Positions 16,086 to 25,548 of a DNA stretch of 64,000 nt are shown piece after piece (position 1 is the stretch's first letter; each line of letters starts with the position of its first letter). The translations under genes and the position numbers were made by a program. Below the pieces are notes generated by a model. The model was not told where the DNA came from, did no database searches, and saw nothing but the letters and a program-made list of their open reading frames with translations. Source of the stretch: Nocardioides pini (GTDB lineage: Bacteria; Actinomycetota; Actinomycetes; Propionibacteriales; Nocardioidaceae); NCBI RefSeq assembly GCF_026712185.1, contig NZ_JAPPUX010000003.1, positions 496,001 through 560,000 on the forward strand, written 5' to 3'.

Positions 16086-18215
16086 TCAGCCGACCGCCAC
16101 CAGCCGCAGCACCCGGGCCTCCTCCGGGTCCAGGACCGGGAGCGCGACACCGACCGTCGCCAGGACCCGGCCGTCGATCTCGGCGCCGTCGGCGGACCAG
16201 GTGCCGGTCAGGTCGGCGCCCCCGGGACCGCGTGGCATCTCCTCGGCGAGGCGGTAGCGGCGGTCGGGGTCGAGGCCGGCCAGGCGGAGCGGGGCGGGGT
16301 GCTGGGTCGCGGTGGCCGCGACCGTCGCGACGACGTACCACGCCTCGATGCGGTCCGCGGCGACGATGCCGGTCACCAGCACGGCGGGATCCGGGTGGTC
16401 GGGGTGGACGAGGGTGCCGCCGGCGATGAGCGGGCGCACCCGCTTGTGGAGCTCGATCCACTCGCCCAGCTCCGCGAGGGTGGCCTCGTCGAGGCGCGAC
16501 ATGTCCCACTCGATGCCGAACCAGTGGAGCAGCGCGGTCGCGGCGCGGTAGCGCAGGGAGTGCGTACGGCCGGTGGTGTGCGCCGTCGGGCCACCCACGT
16601 GGGAGCCCATCAGCTCCGGCGGCACCAGCAGGGAGGTCCAGCGCTGCAGGTGCTGCCGCTCGAGGGCGTCGATGGTGTCGCTCGGCCAGATCCGGTCGGT
16701 GCGCGAGAGCACCTCCGCGTCGACGCGGGCACCACCCGAGGAGCAGGACTCGATCTCGAGGTCGGGGTGCGCGGACCGCAGCTCGTCGAGCAGGCGGTAG
16801 AAGGCCCGCGTCTGCCCGTGCACGGCCGGACGCCCGTCGTGCACGGCGTCGGTGAGGTCGCGGTTGTGGTCCCACTTGAGGTAGGCGACGTCGAGGTCGC
16901 CGAGCAGCGCGAGGAGGGCGGCGCGGAGGTCGTCGTACGCGCCCGGGTCCTGCAGGTCGAGGACCTGCTGCTGACGCCACTCCGGCGGCGCGGCGGAGCG
17001 CCCGCGCAGCACGCGCTCCGGGTGGCGGCGGGCGGTCTCGGAGTCGAGGCTGACCATCTCCGGCTCGACCCACAGCCCGAACTCCATCCCGCGGCCGGTC
17101 ACGTGGTCGACCAACGGACCCAGCCCCTGGGGCCAGACGGCGGGGTCGACCGTCCAGTCGCCGAGGCCGGAGGTGTCGTCGCGGCGGCCGAGGAACCAGC
17201 CGTCGTCGAGGACGAAGCGCTCGACCCCGACCGACGCGGCGACGTCGGCGAGCTCGGCGATCCGCTCGAGGGAGTGGTCGAAGTAGACCGCCTCCCACGA
17301 GTTGGCGATGACCGGCCGCTCGGTCCGCGACCGCGGCGTGACGGCACGAAGGTGGGCGTGGAAGCGGTGGCTCATCGCGTCGAGGCCGGAGCCCGACCAC
17401 GAGCCGAGCACCCGCGGGGCGTCGTACGTCTCGCCGGGGGCGAGGACCACCTCGCCCGGGTCGAGCAGCTCGCCCCCGCCGACCAGGCACTCGCCCTCGG
17501 GCGTGCGCTCGGCGTAGTGGGTGTGGTTGCCGCTCCACGCGGTGTGCACCGCCCACACCTCGCCGGTGCCGAAGGTGAACCCGGGGGTGCCGGCCACCAT
17601 GACGAGGGTGGCGTCGTGGCCCGTGCGGCCGTGGCGGGCGTCGCGCCGGTGCGTGCCCTGCACCCACGGGTGGCGCTGGGGCGTGCGCTCCTTGCACCAG
17701 CGTCCGGTGAGGTCGAGCAGCTCCGTGGCGTGGGCGCCGACGGGCAGCGCGGTCAGCACGGAGGCGAGGTGCAGGTCGCCGTCGGCGGTGTTGGTGACCG
17801 ACGTCCGCGCGTGCAGCAGCCCGGCGTCGTCGAGGGACAGCCCGACCCGCACGGACCAGCCCGCCTCGTCGTCGGTCGACGTGCAGGTCACGCCCGCCTC
17901 CCCGGCCGGGTGCACGTCCCACTCGACGAGGCTCGGGGTGATCGCACGCGCGGTGCCGCCGACGCGGTGGCCGGACAGGGCCGGGGTGCCGGCGTACCCG
18001 CGCGTGCCGTCGGGCACGAGGCCCGTCGTGCGCGGGCCGTCGTACGCCGACCGCGACGCGCCGGGGCGTCGAGCGCCGGCCAGGCCGGTCAGGGCGGACT
18101 CGTCCAGGGCGCCGAGTGCGGCACCCCAGTGCACGATGCGCGGGACGCCCTGGTCGTCGCGGGCCAGCACGAGGCTGACCCCTCCCCGCGAGAGGTGGAC
18201 GGGGGCGCCGCTCAC
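16086..18215 (-). CDS. alpha-galactosidase, GH36
   Basis: A 709-residue glycoside hydrolase removing terminal alpha-galactose from oligosaccharides such as raffinose or melibiose-type sugars. It has an N-terminal beta-sandwich, a central TIM barrel and a C-terminal beta domain. The nucleophile is D449 in YLKWDHNR and the acid/base is D513 in WPSDTIDALER; CSSGGARVD is also a family mark. There is no signal peptide, so it acts on imported sugars. The GTG start overlaps the DeoR regulator stop (GTGA), making it the last gene of a GH42-DeoR-GH36 operon. Confidence 0.92.
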   Translation of the reverse strand: MSGAPVHLSRGGVSLVLARDDQGVPRIVHWGAALGALDESALTGLAGARRPGASRSAYDGPRTTGLVPDGTRGYAGTPALSGHRVGGTARAITPSLVEWDVHPAGEAGVTCTSTDDEAGWSVRVGLSLDDAGLLHARTSVTNTADGDLHLASVLTALPVGAHATELLDLTGRWCKERTPQRHPWVQGTHRRDARHGRTGHDATLVMVAGTPGFTFGTGEVWAVHTAWSGNHTHYAERTPEGECLVGGGELLDPGEVVLAPGETYDAPRVLGSWSGSGLDAMSHRFHAHLRAVTPRSRTERPVIANSWEAVYFDHSLERIAELADVAASVGVERFVLDDGWFLGRRDDTSGLGDWTVDPAVWPQGLGPLVDHVTGRGMEFGLWVEPEMVSLDSETARRHPERVLRGRSAAPPEWRQQQVLDLQDPGAYDDLRAALLALLGDLDVAYLKWDHNRDLTDAVHDGRPAVHGQTRAFYRLLDELRSAHPDLEIESCSSGGARVDAEVLSRTDRIWPSDTIDALERQHLQRWTSLLVPPELMGSHVGGPTAHTTGRTHSLRYRAATALLHWFGIEWDMSRLDEATLAELGEWIELHKRVRPLIAGGTLVHPDHPDPAVLVTGIVAADRIEAWYVVATVAATATQHPAPLRLAGLDPDRRYRLAEEMPRGPGGADLTGTWSADGAEIDGRVLATVGVALPVLDPEEARVLRLVAVG

Positions 18216-19027
18216 TGGTCGGCCACCGCCTCGTCGAGGGCGTCGTCGTCGTCGACCGGGTCGACGACGACCAGCTCGCCGACGTGGTCGGCGAGGGCGC
18301 CGCTGGCCTGGGCCGACAGGCCCGAGTCGGTCACGAGCACGGACGCCTCGGACAGCCCGGCCATGCTGCTGAGGCCCACGACGCCCCACTTGCTGGAGTC
18401 GGCGCACACGATGAGCCGGCGGGAGCGCTCGATCATCGCGCGGTTGGTCTCCGACTCCAGGAGGTTGGGGGTGCTGAAGCCGGCCCGCACGTCCATGCCG
18501 TGCACGCCCATGAAGAACGCGTCGACGTGGAGGCTGCGCAGCGACGACACCGCGACCGGTCCGACGAGGGCGTCGGAGGGCGTGCGGAGCCCACCGGTGA
18601 GGAGGACCGAGGTCGTGGCGTCACCGGTGCGGTGCAGCACGTCGGCGACCCACACCGAGTTGGTGACGACGGTGAGGTTGGGGATCCGGGCGATGTGCTC
18701 GGTGAGGGCGTGGGTGGTGGTGCCCGCCGAGACGGCGATCGCCATGCCGGTGTGCACCAGCTCGGCGGCGGCGGCGGCGATCGCCTCCTTCTCCCGCCGG
18801 TGCTGCACGGACTTCGCGGCGAAGCCGGGCTCGGACGCCGACGGCTCGGCCACCGCGAGCGCTCCGCCGTGGACCTTCTCCAGCAGTCCGTCGCGGTGAA
18901 GGGCGACGAGGTCGCGCCGCACGGTCATGTCGGACACGCCGAGCAGCTCGACGAGGTCGGTGACGCGCACGGTCCCGTCCCGGCTGAGCTCGGCGAGGAT
19001 GCGACTCCGTCGCTGGGCGGCGAGCAT
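18212..19027 (-). CDS. DeoR-family sugar-responsive repressor
   Basis: A 271-residue regulator with an N-terminal DeoR winged helix (QRRSRILAELSRDG, then VSDMTVRRDLVALHRDGLLEKVHGGA split across about residues 30-56). The C-terminal DeoRC sensor domain of ISOCOT fold has SAGTTTHALTEH and CADSSKWG motifs and senses a sugar phosphate in characterised members. It starts at ATG 19027, overlapping the GH42 stop (TGATG), and overlaps the GH36 start at its own end. It probably represses this operon and the divergent ABC transporter; the effector is unknown, with galactose-derived phosphates the natural guess. Confidence 0.9.
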   Translation of the reverse strand: MLAAQRRSRILAELSRDGTVRVTDLVELLGVSDMTVRRDLVALHRDGLLEKVHGGALAVAEPSASEPGFAAKSVQHRREKEAIAAAAAELVHTGMAIAVSAGTTTHALTEHIARIPNLTVVTNSVWVADVLHRTGDATTSVLLTGGLRTPSDALVGPVAVSSLRSLHVDAFFMGVHGMDVRAGFSTPNLLESETNRAMIERSRRLIVCADSSKWGVVGLSSMAGLSEASVLVTDSGLSAQASGALADHVGELVVVDPVDDDDALDEAVADQ

Positions 19028-21027
19028 CAGGACTCCCGCACCACGGCGACGCCGCCTGCCGGCACCTGCAGGTCGCCCGCGACGTCGCGCCCGGTGACGA
19101 GCTCGACGCCGTGCACGTCGACCGGTGCCGGGTCGTCGCCGTGGTTGACCACGAAGAGCCAGCTCGCGTCGTCGCCGACCCGGCGGGTGACCTCGACGAG
19201 CTCGCCGGCGCCCGGCAACGTCTCGATGCCGGTCTCGGCGACCAGCCGGTCGACCAGCCGGTCGGTGCCCGCGGGTGCGAGGCGCGTGGCGACGTACCAC
19301 GCGGCGCCCTCGCCGACCGTCCGCCGGGTCACGGCGGGGAGCCCCGCGGCGGGACCGTCGACGTACGACGCCACCGCCTCGGCGCCGGCCAGCTCCAGGT
19401 CCTCGGCCCAGGTGTCGGCCGTGACGGCGCCGGTCCCCAGGCCCTCCACCTGCACCGACTCGCCGGCCATCAGCGGGAGGAGCTCGGTGGTGCGGACACC
19501 CAGCAGCTCGCGGAACGCGCCGGGGTAGCCGCCGAGGCGGATGTGGTCGTGCTCGTCGACGATGCCGCTGAAGTAGGTGATCACGACTGTGGCACCTGCT
19601 TCGGCCGCCGCGGTCACGGAGGCGACCGTCGCGTCGTCGACGAGGTAGAGCGTGGGCACCACGACGAGCCGGTAGGAGGACAGGTCGGTGGACGGATGGA
19701 CGACGTCGACCCCCACGCCGTGTGCCGACAGGGCGCGGTGGAGGTCCTCGGCCCGGTCGCGGTAGTGCACGTCGATGCTCGGGTGGGAGTCGAGCTCGCA
19801 GCCCCACCACGCCTGGTAGTCGAACAGGATCGCGGTGTCGTTGCGGGCGGTGCTGCCGGCCGCCTCCTCGACGGCGTCGAGCACCCGGGACAGCTCGACC
19901 ACCTCGCGCCACTGGCGGGTGTCCGTGCCGGCGTGGGGGAGCAGGCCCGAGTGGAACTTCTCGGCCCCGGCCCGGGAGGCGCGCCACTGGAAGAAGAGCA
20001 CCGCGTCGGCGCCGCGCGCGACGTGCGACAGGCTGTTGCGGATCATCTCGCCGGGGCGCTTGGCGCGGTTGCGGGGTTGCCAGTTGACGGCGCTCGTGGA
20101 GTGCTCCATCAGCAGCCACGGGCGCCCGCCGGCCGTGCCGCGGGTGAGGTCGGCGCTGAACGCCAGCTCGCGGTGACCGCCGTCCTCCGCCCCGATGAGG
20201 TAGTGGTCGTTGGACACCACGTCCAGCTCGCGACCCCAGCGCAGGTAGTCCATCTGGGGGGTCTGCCGCATGACCATGAAGTTCGTCGTCACCGGCACCC
20301 CGGGGGAGATCCGGTGCAGCACGTCACGCTCGGCGACGAAGTTGTCGAGCAGCTGGTCGGAGGAGAAGCGGGCGAAGTCCAGCTGCTGGGTGGGGTTGGC
20401 GTGGGTCGGCGCCACGCGGGGCGGGAGGACCTGCTCGATGTCGTCGTAGCGCTGCGACCAGAACGCCGTGCCCCAGGCGTCGTTGAGCCGCGCGACGTCG
20501 TCGTCGTACCGGCGGCGCAACCACGTGCGGAACGCCGCGGCGCTCGTGTCGCAGTAGCAGCGCGCGTTGTGGCAGCCGAGCTCGTTGGACACGTGCCAGA
20601 GGGCGAGCGCGGGGTGGTCGTGGTAGCGCTCCGCCATCCGGGTGCACAGCTCGAGGGCGTGCTCGCGGTAGACCGGTGAGCTGGGGCAGAAGGACTGGCG
20701 CCCGCCCGGCCACAGCGTCCTCCCGTCCTGCGTCACCGGCAGCATGTCGGGATGGCGGTGGGTCAGCCACGGCGGCGGCGACGCGGTGGCGGTGGCGAGG
20801 TCCACCTTGATCCCGGCCGCGTGCAGGTCGTCCATCTGCTCGTCGAGCCAGCCGAACTCCCAGGCGTCGGGTCGCGGCTGCAGCCAGGCCCACGAGAACA
20901 CGGCGAGCGTGACGAGGTCGACCCCGGCCTCCCGCATCAGGTCGCGGTCCTCGCGGAGGACCGCAGCCGGCCACTGCTCGGGGTTGTAGTCGCCGCCGAA
21001 CGCGAGTGCGGGCAGAGGTGTCGGCAT
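19027..21027 (-). CDS. beta-galactosidase, GH42
   Basis: A 666-residue enzyme hydrolysing beta-galactosides. The sequence opens with PALAFGGDYNPEQWP, the classic GH42 start. The acid/base is E149 in WHVSNELGCHN, and the nucleophile is E308 in LLMEHSTSAVNW. A CxxxxCxC cluster (CHNARCYC) with an upstream cysteine matches the zinc site of GH42 enzymes. There is no signal peptide, so it acts in the cytosol on imported oligosaccharides. The ATG at 21027 fits the family; GTG at 21051 would add 8 residues. It heads the GH42-DeoR-GH36 operon and diverges from the ABC transporter genes. Confidence 0.93.
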   Translation of the reverse strand: MPTPLPALAFGGDYNPEQWPAAVLREDRDLMREAGVDLVTLAVFSWAWLQPRPDAWEFGWLDEQMDDLHAAGIKVDLATATASPPPWLTHRHPDMLPVTQDGRTLWPGGRQSFCPSSPVYREHALELCTRMAERYHDHPALALWHVSNELGCHNARCYCDTSAAAFRTWLRRRYDDDVARLNDAWGTAFWSQRYDDIEQVLPPRVAPTHANPTQQLDFARFSSDQLLDNFVAERDVLHRISPGVPVTTNFMVMRQTPQMDYLRWGRELDVVSNDHYLIGAEDGGHRELAFSADLTRGTAGGRPWLLMEHSTSAVNWQPRNRAKRPGEMIRNSLSHVARGADAVLFFQWRASRAGAEKFHSGLLPHAGTDTRQWREVVELSRVLDAVEEAAGSTARNDTAILFDYQAWWGCELDSHPSIDVHYRDRAEDLHRALSAHGVGVDVVHPSTDLSSYRLVVVPTLYLVDDATVASVTAAAEAGATVVITYFSGIVDEHDHIRLGGYPGAFRELLGVRTTELLPLMAGESVQVEGLGTGAVTADTWAEDLELAGAEAVASYVDGPAAGLPAVTRRTVGEGAAWYVATRLAPAGTDRLVDRLVAETGIETLPGAGELVEVTRRVGDDASWLFVVNHGDDPAPVDVHGVELVTGRDVAGDLQVPAGGVAVVRES

Positions 21028-21060
21028 GCCGCCAACTGTGTCCACCCTCACACTCCAAAG

Positions 21061-21113
21061 TCAACGCTTCAACGAGGATTTGGGTTCGGAAATGTTTGAT
21101 CTGGTGGGAAATG
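21061..21113. promoter_or_regulatory. candidate operator region between GH42 and the sugar ABC operon
   Basis: The 178-base divergent gap holds two direct repeats. TCAACG occurs at 21061-21066 and 21069-21074, next to a minus-strand TTGACT. GGAAATG occurs at 21088-21094 and 21107-21113, 19 bases apart (about two helical turns). They are placed where the neighbouring DeoR regulator would be expected to bind. This is a candidate only. Confidence 0.35.
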
Positions 21114-21127
21114 ACCACCCAGAGGGG

Positions 21128-21157
21128 TTGACTGGCCTGTGGGCACCGTCACATGCT
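21128..21157 (+). promoter_or_regulatory. promoter of the sugar ABC operon
   Basis: TTGACT (21128-21133) and CATGCT (21152-21157) are separated by 18 bases, giving a transcription start near 21164 and a leader of about 42 bases that carries AGGAGG at 21195-21200. Confidence 0.45.
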
Positions 21158-21205
21158 GTGCATCCCTGTTCGGTTTTGTCCCAGGCTGTCACCCAGGAGG
21201 CCGTC

Positions 21206-22534
21206 GTGTCACTGTCCCGTTCCAGCGCCGTCCCCCGCTCGGCGCTCGTCACCATGGCCGCCTCGCGCCGCTCCGTGCTGCGCGGTCTGGCGCTGAGCGG
21301 CCTCGCCGTCGGCGGTGCCAACCTGCTCGCCGCGTGCGGCGGCGACGACTCCGGGCCGTCGTCGGGCTCGGGCGCGACGGTGAAGTTCGGCATGAACGAG
21401 GTGGAGGGGGCGGGCCCGGCCTACGACCGGCTCAAGGCGATGGCCGACGCCTACGCCAAGGACACCGGCACCGACGTCAAGATCAACTCCGTCGAGCACA
21501 ACACGTTCCAGGAGAGCATCAACACCTACCTGCAGGGCTCGCCGGACGACGTGTTCACGTGGTTCGCGGGCTTCCGGATGGCGCAGTTCGCCGAGAACGG
21601 CCTGATCACCGACCTCAGCGACGTCTGGCCCATCGACGGGATGAGCGACTCGTTCAAGGAGGCGTCGACCGCCCCGGACGGCAAGCAGTACTTCGTGCCC
21701 AAGGACTACTACCCGTGGGCGGTCTTCTACCGCAAGTCGGTCTTCGACGAGAACGGCTGGGCCCCGCCGGAGACCAAGGACGACTTCATGTCGCTCATGG
21801 ACGAGATGCAGGGCAAGGGCGTCACGCCCTTCGCCTTCGGCGACAAGGACGGCTGGCCCGCGATGGGCACGTTCGACATCCTCAACATGCGTCTCAACGG
21901 CTACGACTTCCACATGAGCCTGATGGCCGGCGAGGAGAAGTGGGACGGCGACGAGGTCAAGCTCGTCTTCGACACCTGGCGGACCCTGCTGCCGTACCAC
22001 CAGGCCGACCCCCTCGGCCGCACCTGGCAGGAGGCGGCGACCGCGATGGGCAAGGGCGAGTGCGGCATGTACCTGCTCGGCACGTTCGTCGCCGACGCGG
22101 TGGCCGACGTCGCCGACGACCTGGACTTCTTCACCTTCCCCGAGCTCGACGCCAGCATCGGGGCCGACGCCCTCGACGCGCCGATCGACGGCTTCTGCGT
22201 CGCTGCCGGCGGGCAGAACCAGGAGGCCGCCAAGGCGATGATCAAGTGGCTCGGCAGCGCCGAGGCGGCCGACATCGCGAACGACAACGCAGACGTGCCG
22301 TTCATCGCCGCCAACTCCGGGGCGAGCACCTCGACCTACAACGCGCTGCAGAAGAAGTCCGCCGAGGTCGTCGGCGCCGCCGCCAACATCGCGCAGTTCA
22401 TGGACCGCGACACCAACGCCGACTTCGCCAACACGGTGATGATCCCGTCGATCCAGGACTTCCTGAAGAACCCCGACGACATCGACGGGGTCACGGCCAG
22501 CATCCAGGAGCAGGCCAACTCCATCTTCGGCTGA
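21206..22534 (+). CDS. sugar ABC transporter substrate-binding lipoprotein
   Basis: A 442-residue extracytoplasmic solute-binding protein of the carbohydrate-uptake type (family 1). A twin-arginine motif (SRRSVLRGLAL, about residues 22-32) precedes the lipobox LAAC, so it is probably Tat-exported and lipid-anchored. The GTG at 21206 has a perfect AGGAGG 5 bases upstream; in-frame codons further up lack one. It delivers sugars to the two permeases that follow. By context the ligand is a galactose-containing oligosaccharide hydrolysed by GH42/GH36, which is inferred rather than read from the sequence. Confidence 0.88.
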   Translation: MSLSRSSAVPRSALVTMAASRRSVLRGLALSGLAVGGANLLAACGGDDSGPSSGSGATVKFGMNEVEGAGPAYDRLKAMADAYAKDTGTDVKINSVEHNTFQESINTYLQGSPDDVFTWFAGFRMAQFAENGLITDLSDVWPIDGMSDSFKEASTAPDGKQYFVPKDYYPWAVFYRKSVFDENGWAPPETKDDFMSLMDEMQGKGVTPFAFGDKDGWPAMGTFDILNMRLNGYDFHMSLMAGEEKWDGDEVKLVFDTWRTLLPYHQADPLGRTWQEAATAMGKGECGMYLLGTFVADAVADVADDLDFFTFPELDASIGADALDAPIDGFCVAAGGQNQEAAKAMIKWLGSAEAADIANDNADVPFIAANSGASTSTYNALQKKSAEVVGAAANIAQFMDRDTNADFANTVMIPSIQDFLKNPDDIDGVTASIQEQANSIFG

Positions 22535-22538
22535 CGCC

Positions 22539-23486
22539 ATGGCACACATCGACGAGGCGCCGCAGGCCGCGACGCCGCCAGACCGGGCCGGGGCCCCGCC
22601 CCAGGGGCGCGAGAAGAAGCTGGCCACGCGTGACCGGCTGACCGTCATCGCAATGGTGACCGTCCCGCTGGTGCTCGTGCTGGCGCTCGTCTGGGTCCCG
22701 GCGCTGGGCTCGGTCGTCCTGTCCTTCGGCACGTGGAACGGCTTCGGCGACCTCGACACCATCGAGTGGGTCGGCTTCCAGAACTACAAGGACATCGCCA
22801 CGATCTACCCGCCGTTCTGGCCGGCGATCCAGCACAACCTCATCTGGCTGGGGTTCCTGTTCTTCATCCCGACCGTGCTCGGCATCCTGCTCGCGGTGCT
22901 GCTCGACCGCGAGATCCGGGGCAGCCGGTTCTACCAGACCGCCTTCTACATGCCCGTCGTGCTGTCGGTGGCGCTCATCGGCTTCATCTGGCAGCTCTTC
23001 TACTCGCGCGACCAGGGGCTCATCAACGACGTCTTCGGCACGCAGGTGGACTGGTACGGCGACCCGGACATCAACCTGTGGGCGGTCCTGGTCGCGACGG
23101 GCTGGCGCCACACCGGCTACATCATGCTCATCTACCTGGCCGGCCTGAAGGGGGTCGACGCCAGCCTGCGGGAGGCCGCCGCCGTCGACGGCGCCAGCGA
23201 GGTGAAGACCTTCTTCCACGTGATCTTCCCCGTGATGCGCCCGATCAACATGATCGTGGTCGTCATCGTGGTGATCGAGTCGCTGCGCGCCTTCGACATC
23301 GTCTGGGTCATCAACAAGGGCCGCAACGGCCTCGAGGTCATCGGTGCGCTCGTCGCCCAGAACGTCATCGGCGAGGCGACGAGGTACGGATTCGGCTCCG
23401 CGCTCGCCGTGATCATGATGCTGATCTCGTCGATCTTCATCACCCTCTACCTGCGCAACGTCTTCCGTGAGGAGCGCCGAGGATGA
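22539..23486 (+). CDS. sugar ABC transporter permease, MalF-like
   Basis: A 315-residue inner-membrane permease with six or more spans after a proline-rich cytosolic N-terminus. The EAA loop REAAAVDGASEVKTFFHVIF (about residues 208-227) docks the ATPase. It follows the binding protein gene by 4 bases and overlaps the second permease start by 4 bases. No ATP-binding subunit is encoded with it. Related actinobacterial sugar importers share a distant MsiK-type ATPase, which is the likely arrangement here. Confidence 0.9.
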   Translation: MAHIDEAPQAATPPDRAGAPPQGREKKLATRDRLTVIAMVTVPLVLVLALVWVPALGSVVLSFGTWNGFGDLDTIEWVGFQNYKDIATIYPPFWPAIQHNLIWLGFLFFIPTVLGILLAVLLDREIRGSRFYQTAFYMPVVLSVALIGFIWQLFYSRDQGLINDVFGTQVDWYGDPDINLWAVLVATGWRHTGYIMLIYLAGLKGVDASLREAAAVDGASEVKTFFHVIFPVMRPINMIVVVIVVIESLRAFDIVWVINKGRNGLEVIGALVAQNVIGEATRYGFGSALAVIMMLISSIFITLYLRNVFREERRG

Positions 23487-24427
23487 GCACCGAGACCCTG
23501 CCCGCTGACACGGGCCCCACGCCCTCGGGCACCGGCGGGTCCCGCACGCCACCCAAGCGCGTCGAGGGCGGTGTCATGAGCAAGCCCCGCGGGATCGTGG
23601 TGACGGTGATCGTCGCGCTGCTCGCGCTGCTGTGGCTCTTCCCGTTGCTGTGGGCGCTCATCAACTCGTTCCGCGAGTACGACTACACCCAGGCCAACGG
23701 CTACCTCTCCTTCGGCGGCTGGACCACGTCCAACTACGAGGAGGCCTGGACGCGCGGCAACTTCGGGCTCCACCTGAAGAACTCGCTCATGGTCACGATC
23801 CCGGCCGTGCTGCTGACGCTGTGGCTGTCGTCGATGGTCGGGTTCGTCCTGGCCCGGTTCAGCTACCGCTTCAACCTCATCATGCTCGGCGTCTTCCTCG
23901 CCGCGAACCTGCTCCCGCCGCAGGCGCTGCTCATCCCGGTCTTCCGCATGTTCCGGGAGATCCCGCTGCCGTTGTTCATGAGCGACTCCGGCTCGATGCT
24001 CAACAGCTTCTGGGCGCTCATCCTCGTCAACACGGCGTTCCAGATGGGTTTCTGCACGTTCGTGCTGAGCAACTACATGAAGACGCTGCCGCACGAGATC
24101 TACGAGTCCGCCGAGCTCGACGGGGCCAGCGTGTGGCGCCAGTACTGGCAGCTGACCATGCCGCTCGTACGACCCGCCCTGGCGGCCCTGGCCACCTTGC
24201 AGTTCACCTGGATCTACAACGAGTTCTTCTGGGCGACGGTGCTCATCCAGCAGGGCGACAAGCTGCCGATCACCTCGGCGCTGAACAACCTGCGCGGCCA
24301 GTTCTTCACCGACACGAACCTCGTCGCGGCCGGCTCGATCATCGTGGCGCTGCCGGTGCTCATCGTGTTCTTCCTGCTGCAGAAGCAGTTCGTCTCCGGG
24401 CTCACGCTGGGGTCGACGAAGGGCTGA
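23483..24427 (+). CDS. sugar ABC transporter permease, MalG-like
   Basis: A 314-residue partner permease with a low-complexity N-terminal stretch of about 30 residues, six spans, and the EAA loop YESAELDGASVWRQYWQLTM (about residues 211-230). The ATG overlaps the MalF-like stop (ATGA). Its 3' end overlaps the convergent nagA gene by 26 bases, so the two transcripts are complementary at their ends. It completes an ABC importer that lacks its own ATPase gene. Confidence 0.9.
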   Translation: MSTETLPADTGPTPSGTGGSRTPPKRVEGGVMSKPRGIVVTVIVALLALLWLFPLLWALINSFREYDYTQANGYLSFGGWTTSNYEEAWTRGNFGLHLKNSLMVTIPAVLLTLWLSSMVGFVLARFSYRFNLIMLGVFLAANLLPPQALLIPVFRMFREIPLPLFMSDSGSMLNSFWALILVNTAFQMGFCTFVLSNYMKTLPHEIYESAELDGASVWRQYWQLTMPLVRPALAALATLQFTWIYNEFFWATVLIQQGDKLPITSALNNLRGQFFTDTNLVAAGSIIVALPVLIVFFLLQKQFVSGLTLGSTKG

Positions 24428-25547
24428 CCCAGGCGCCGGCGCGCATCACCCGGGTCACGCGCAGCTCCTCGTCGAGCACGACCAGGTCGGCGCGGCGGCC
24501 CGCCTCGATCGCGCCGACGTCGTCCAGCCCCCACGCCCGGGCGGGAGCGGTGCTGGCCGCGTGGACCACGTCGAGCAGCGGCAGGCCTGCGGTGCGAACG
24601 CAGAAGCGCACGGCTGCGTCCATCGTGAGCGTCGAGCCGGCGATGGCACCGTCGCCGTCCGGCGAGGCCAGGCGCGCGACGCCGTCGCGCACCTCGATCG
24701 CCATCGGGCCGAGCCGGTAGTCGCCGTCGGGCGCCCCCGCCGCCGCCATCGCGTCGGTGACGAGGATGCAGCGGCCGGGCTTGGCCGCGAAGACGGTGCG
24801 CAGGACGGCCGGGTGCAGGTGGACGCCGTCGGCGATCAGCTCGACGTCCACCGGCGCGTCGAGGAGGGCGCCGACCGCCCCGGGGTCGCGGTGGTGCAGC
24901 GGGCGCATGGCGTTGAAGAGGTGCGTGCCGAGGCGCGCGCCGGCATCGAGGGCGGCCCGCGACTCGTCGTACGTCGCGTCGGTGTGGCCCACGGCGGCGA
25001 CGACGCCGGCCTCGGCGAGCCGGCGTACGGCGTCGACGCCGCCGGGCAGCTCGGGCGCGAGCGTGACCATCCGCACGGCGCCGTCCCCGGCGGCCAGGAG
25101 GTCGTGGACCGCGGCCGGGTCCGGGTGGGTGAGAGAGCCCGGCTGGTGGGCGCCCGAGCGCTGCGGGCTCAGCCACGGCCCCTCGAGGTGGACGCCGGCG
25201 AGCCGACCGTCCCGGACCAGCAGCCCGAGCTCGCGCACGGCGGCGGCCATCCGCTCGGCGGTGTCGGTGACGAGGCTCGCGGCCATCGACGTGGTGCCGT
25301 GCACGAGGTGGGCGTCGGCCACCACGGCCGCGGCGTCCGCCGTACCGAGGTCGAACGACGCACCCCCGCCGCCGTGCACGTGGAGGTCGACGAAGCCCGG
25401 GGTGATGGTCGCGCCACCGAGGTCGACGTCGGGACGGTGCGGGGGAGCACCCTCGCCGACCTCGACGATGCGGTCGCCGTCGAGGAGCAGCCACCCCGGC
25501 GCGAGGACGCGCGCCGGGGTGACCACCTGTCGTGCTGCCAGGATCAC
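24402..25547 (-). CDS. nagA: N-acetylglucosamine-6-phosphate deacetylase
   Basis: A 381-residue amidohydrolase converting GlcNAc-6-phosphate to GlcN-6-phosphate in the cytosol. The N-terminal GFVDLHVHGGGGASFD carries the HxH metal motif, HLEGPW supplies the metal-binding glutamate, VGHTDA and FNAMRPLHHR line the active site, and ILVTDAMAAAG holds the catalytic aspartate. The GTG at 25547 begins one base after the PTS EIIC stop, so it is cotranscribed with the transporter. The last 26 bases overlap the convergent ABC permease gene. Confidence 0.92.
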   Translation of the reverse strand: MILAARQVVTPARVLAPGWLLLDGDRIVEVGEGAPPHRPDVDLGGATITPGFVDLHVHGGGGASFDLGTADAAAVVADAHLVHGTTSMAASLVTDTAERMAAAVRELGLLVRDGRLAGVHLEGPWLSPQRSGAHQPGSLTHPDPAAVHDLLAAGDGAVRMVTLAPELPGGVDAVRRLAEAGVVAAVGHTDATYDESRAALDAGARLGTHLFNAMRPLHHRDPGAVGALLDAPVDVELIADGVHLHPAVLRTVFAAKPGRCILVTDAMAAAGAPDGDYRLGPMAIEVRDGVARLASPDGDGAIAGSTLTMDAAVRFCVRTAGLPLLDVVHAASTAPARAWGLDDVGAIEAGRRADLVVLDEELRVTRVMRAGAWVSPSSTPA

Positions 25548-25548
25548 G

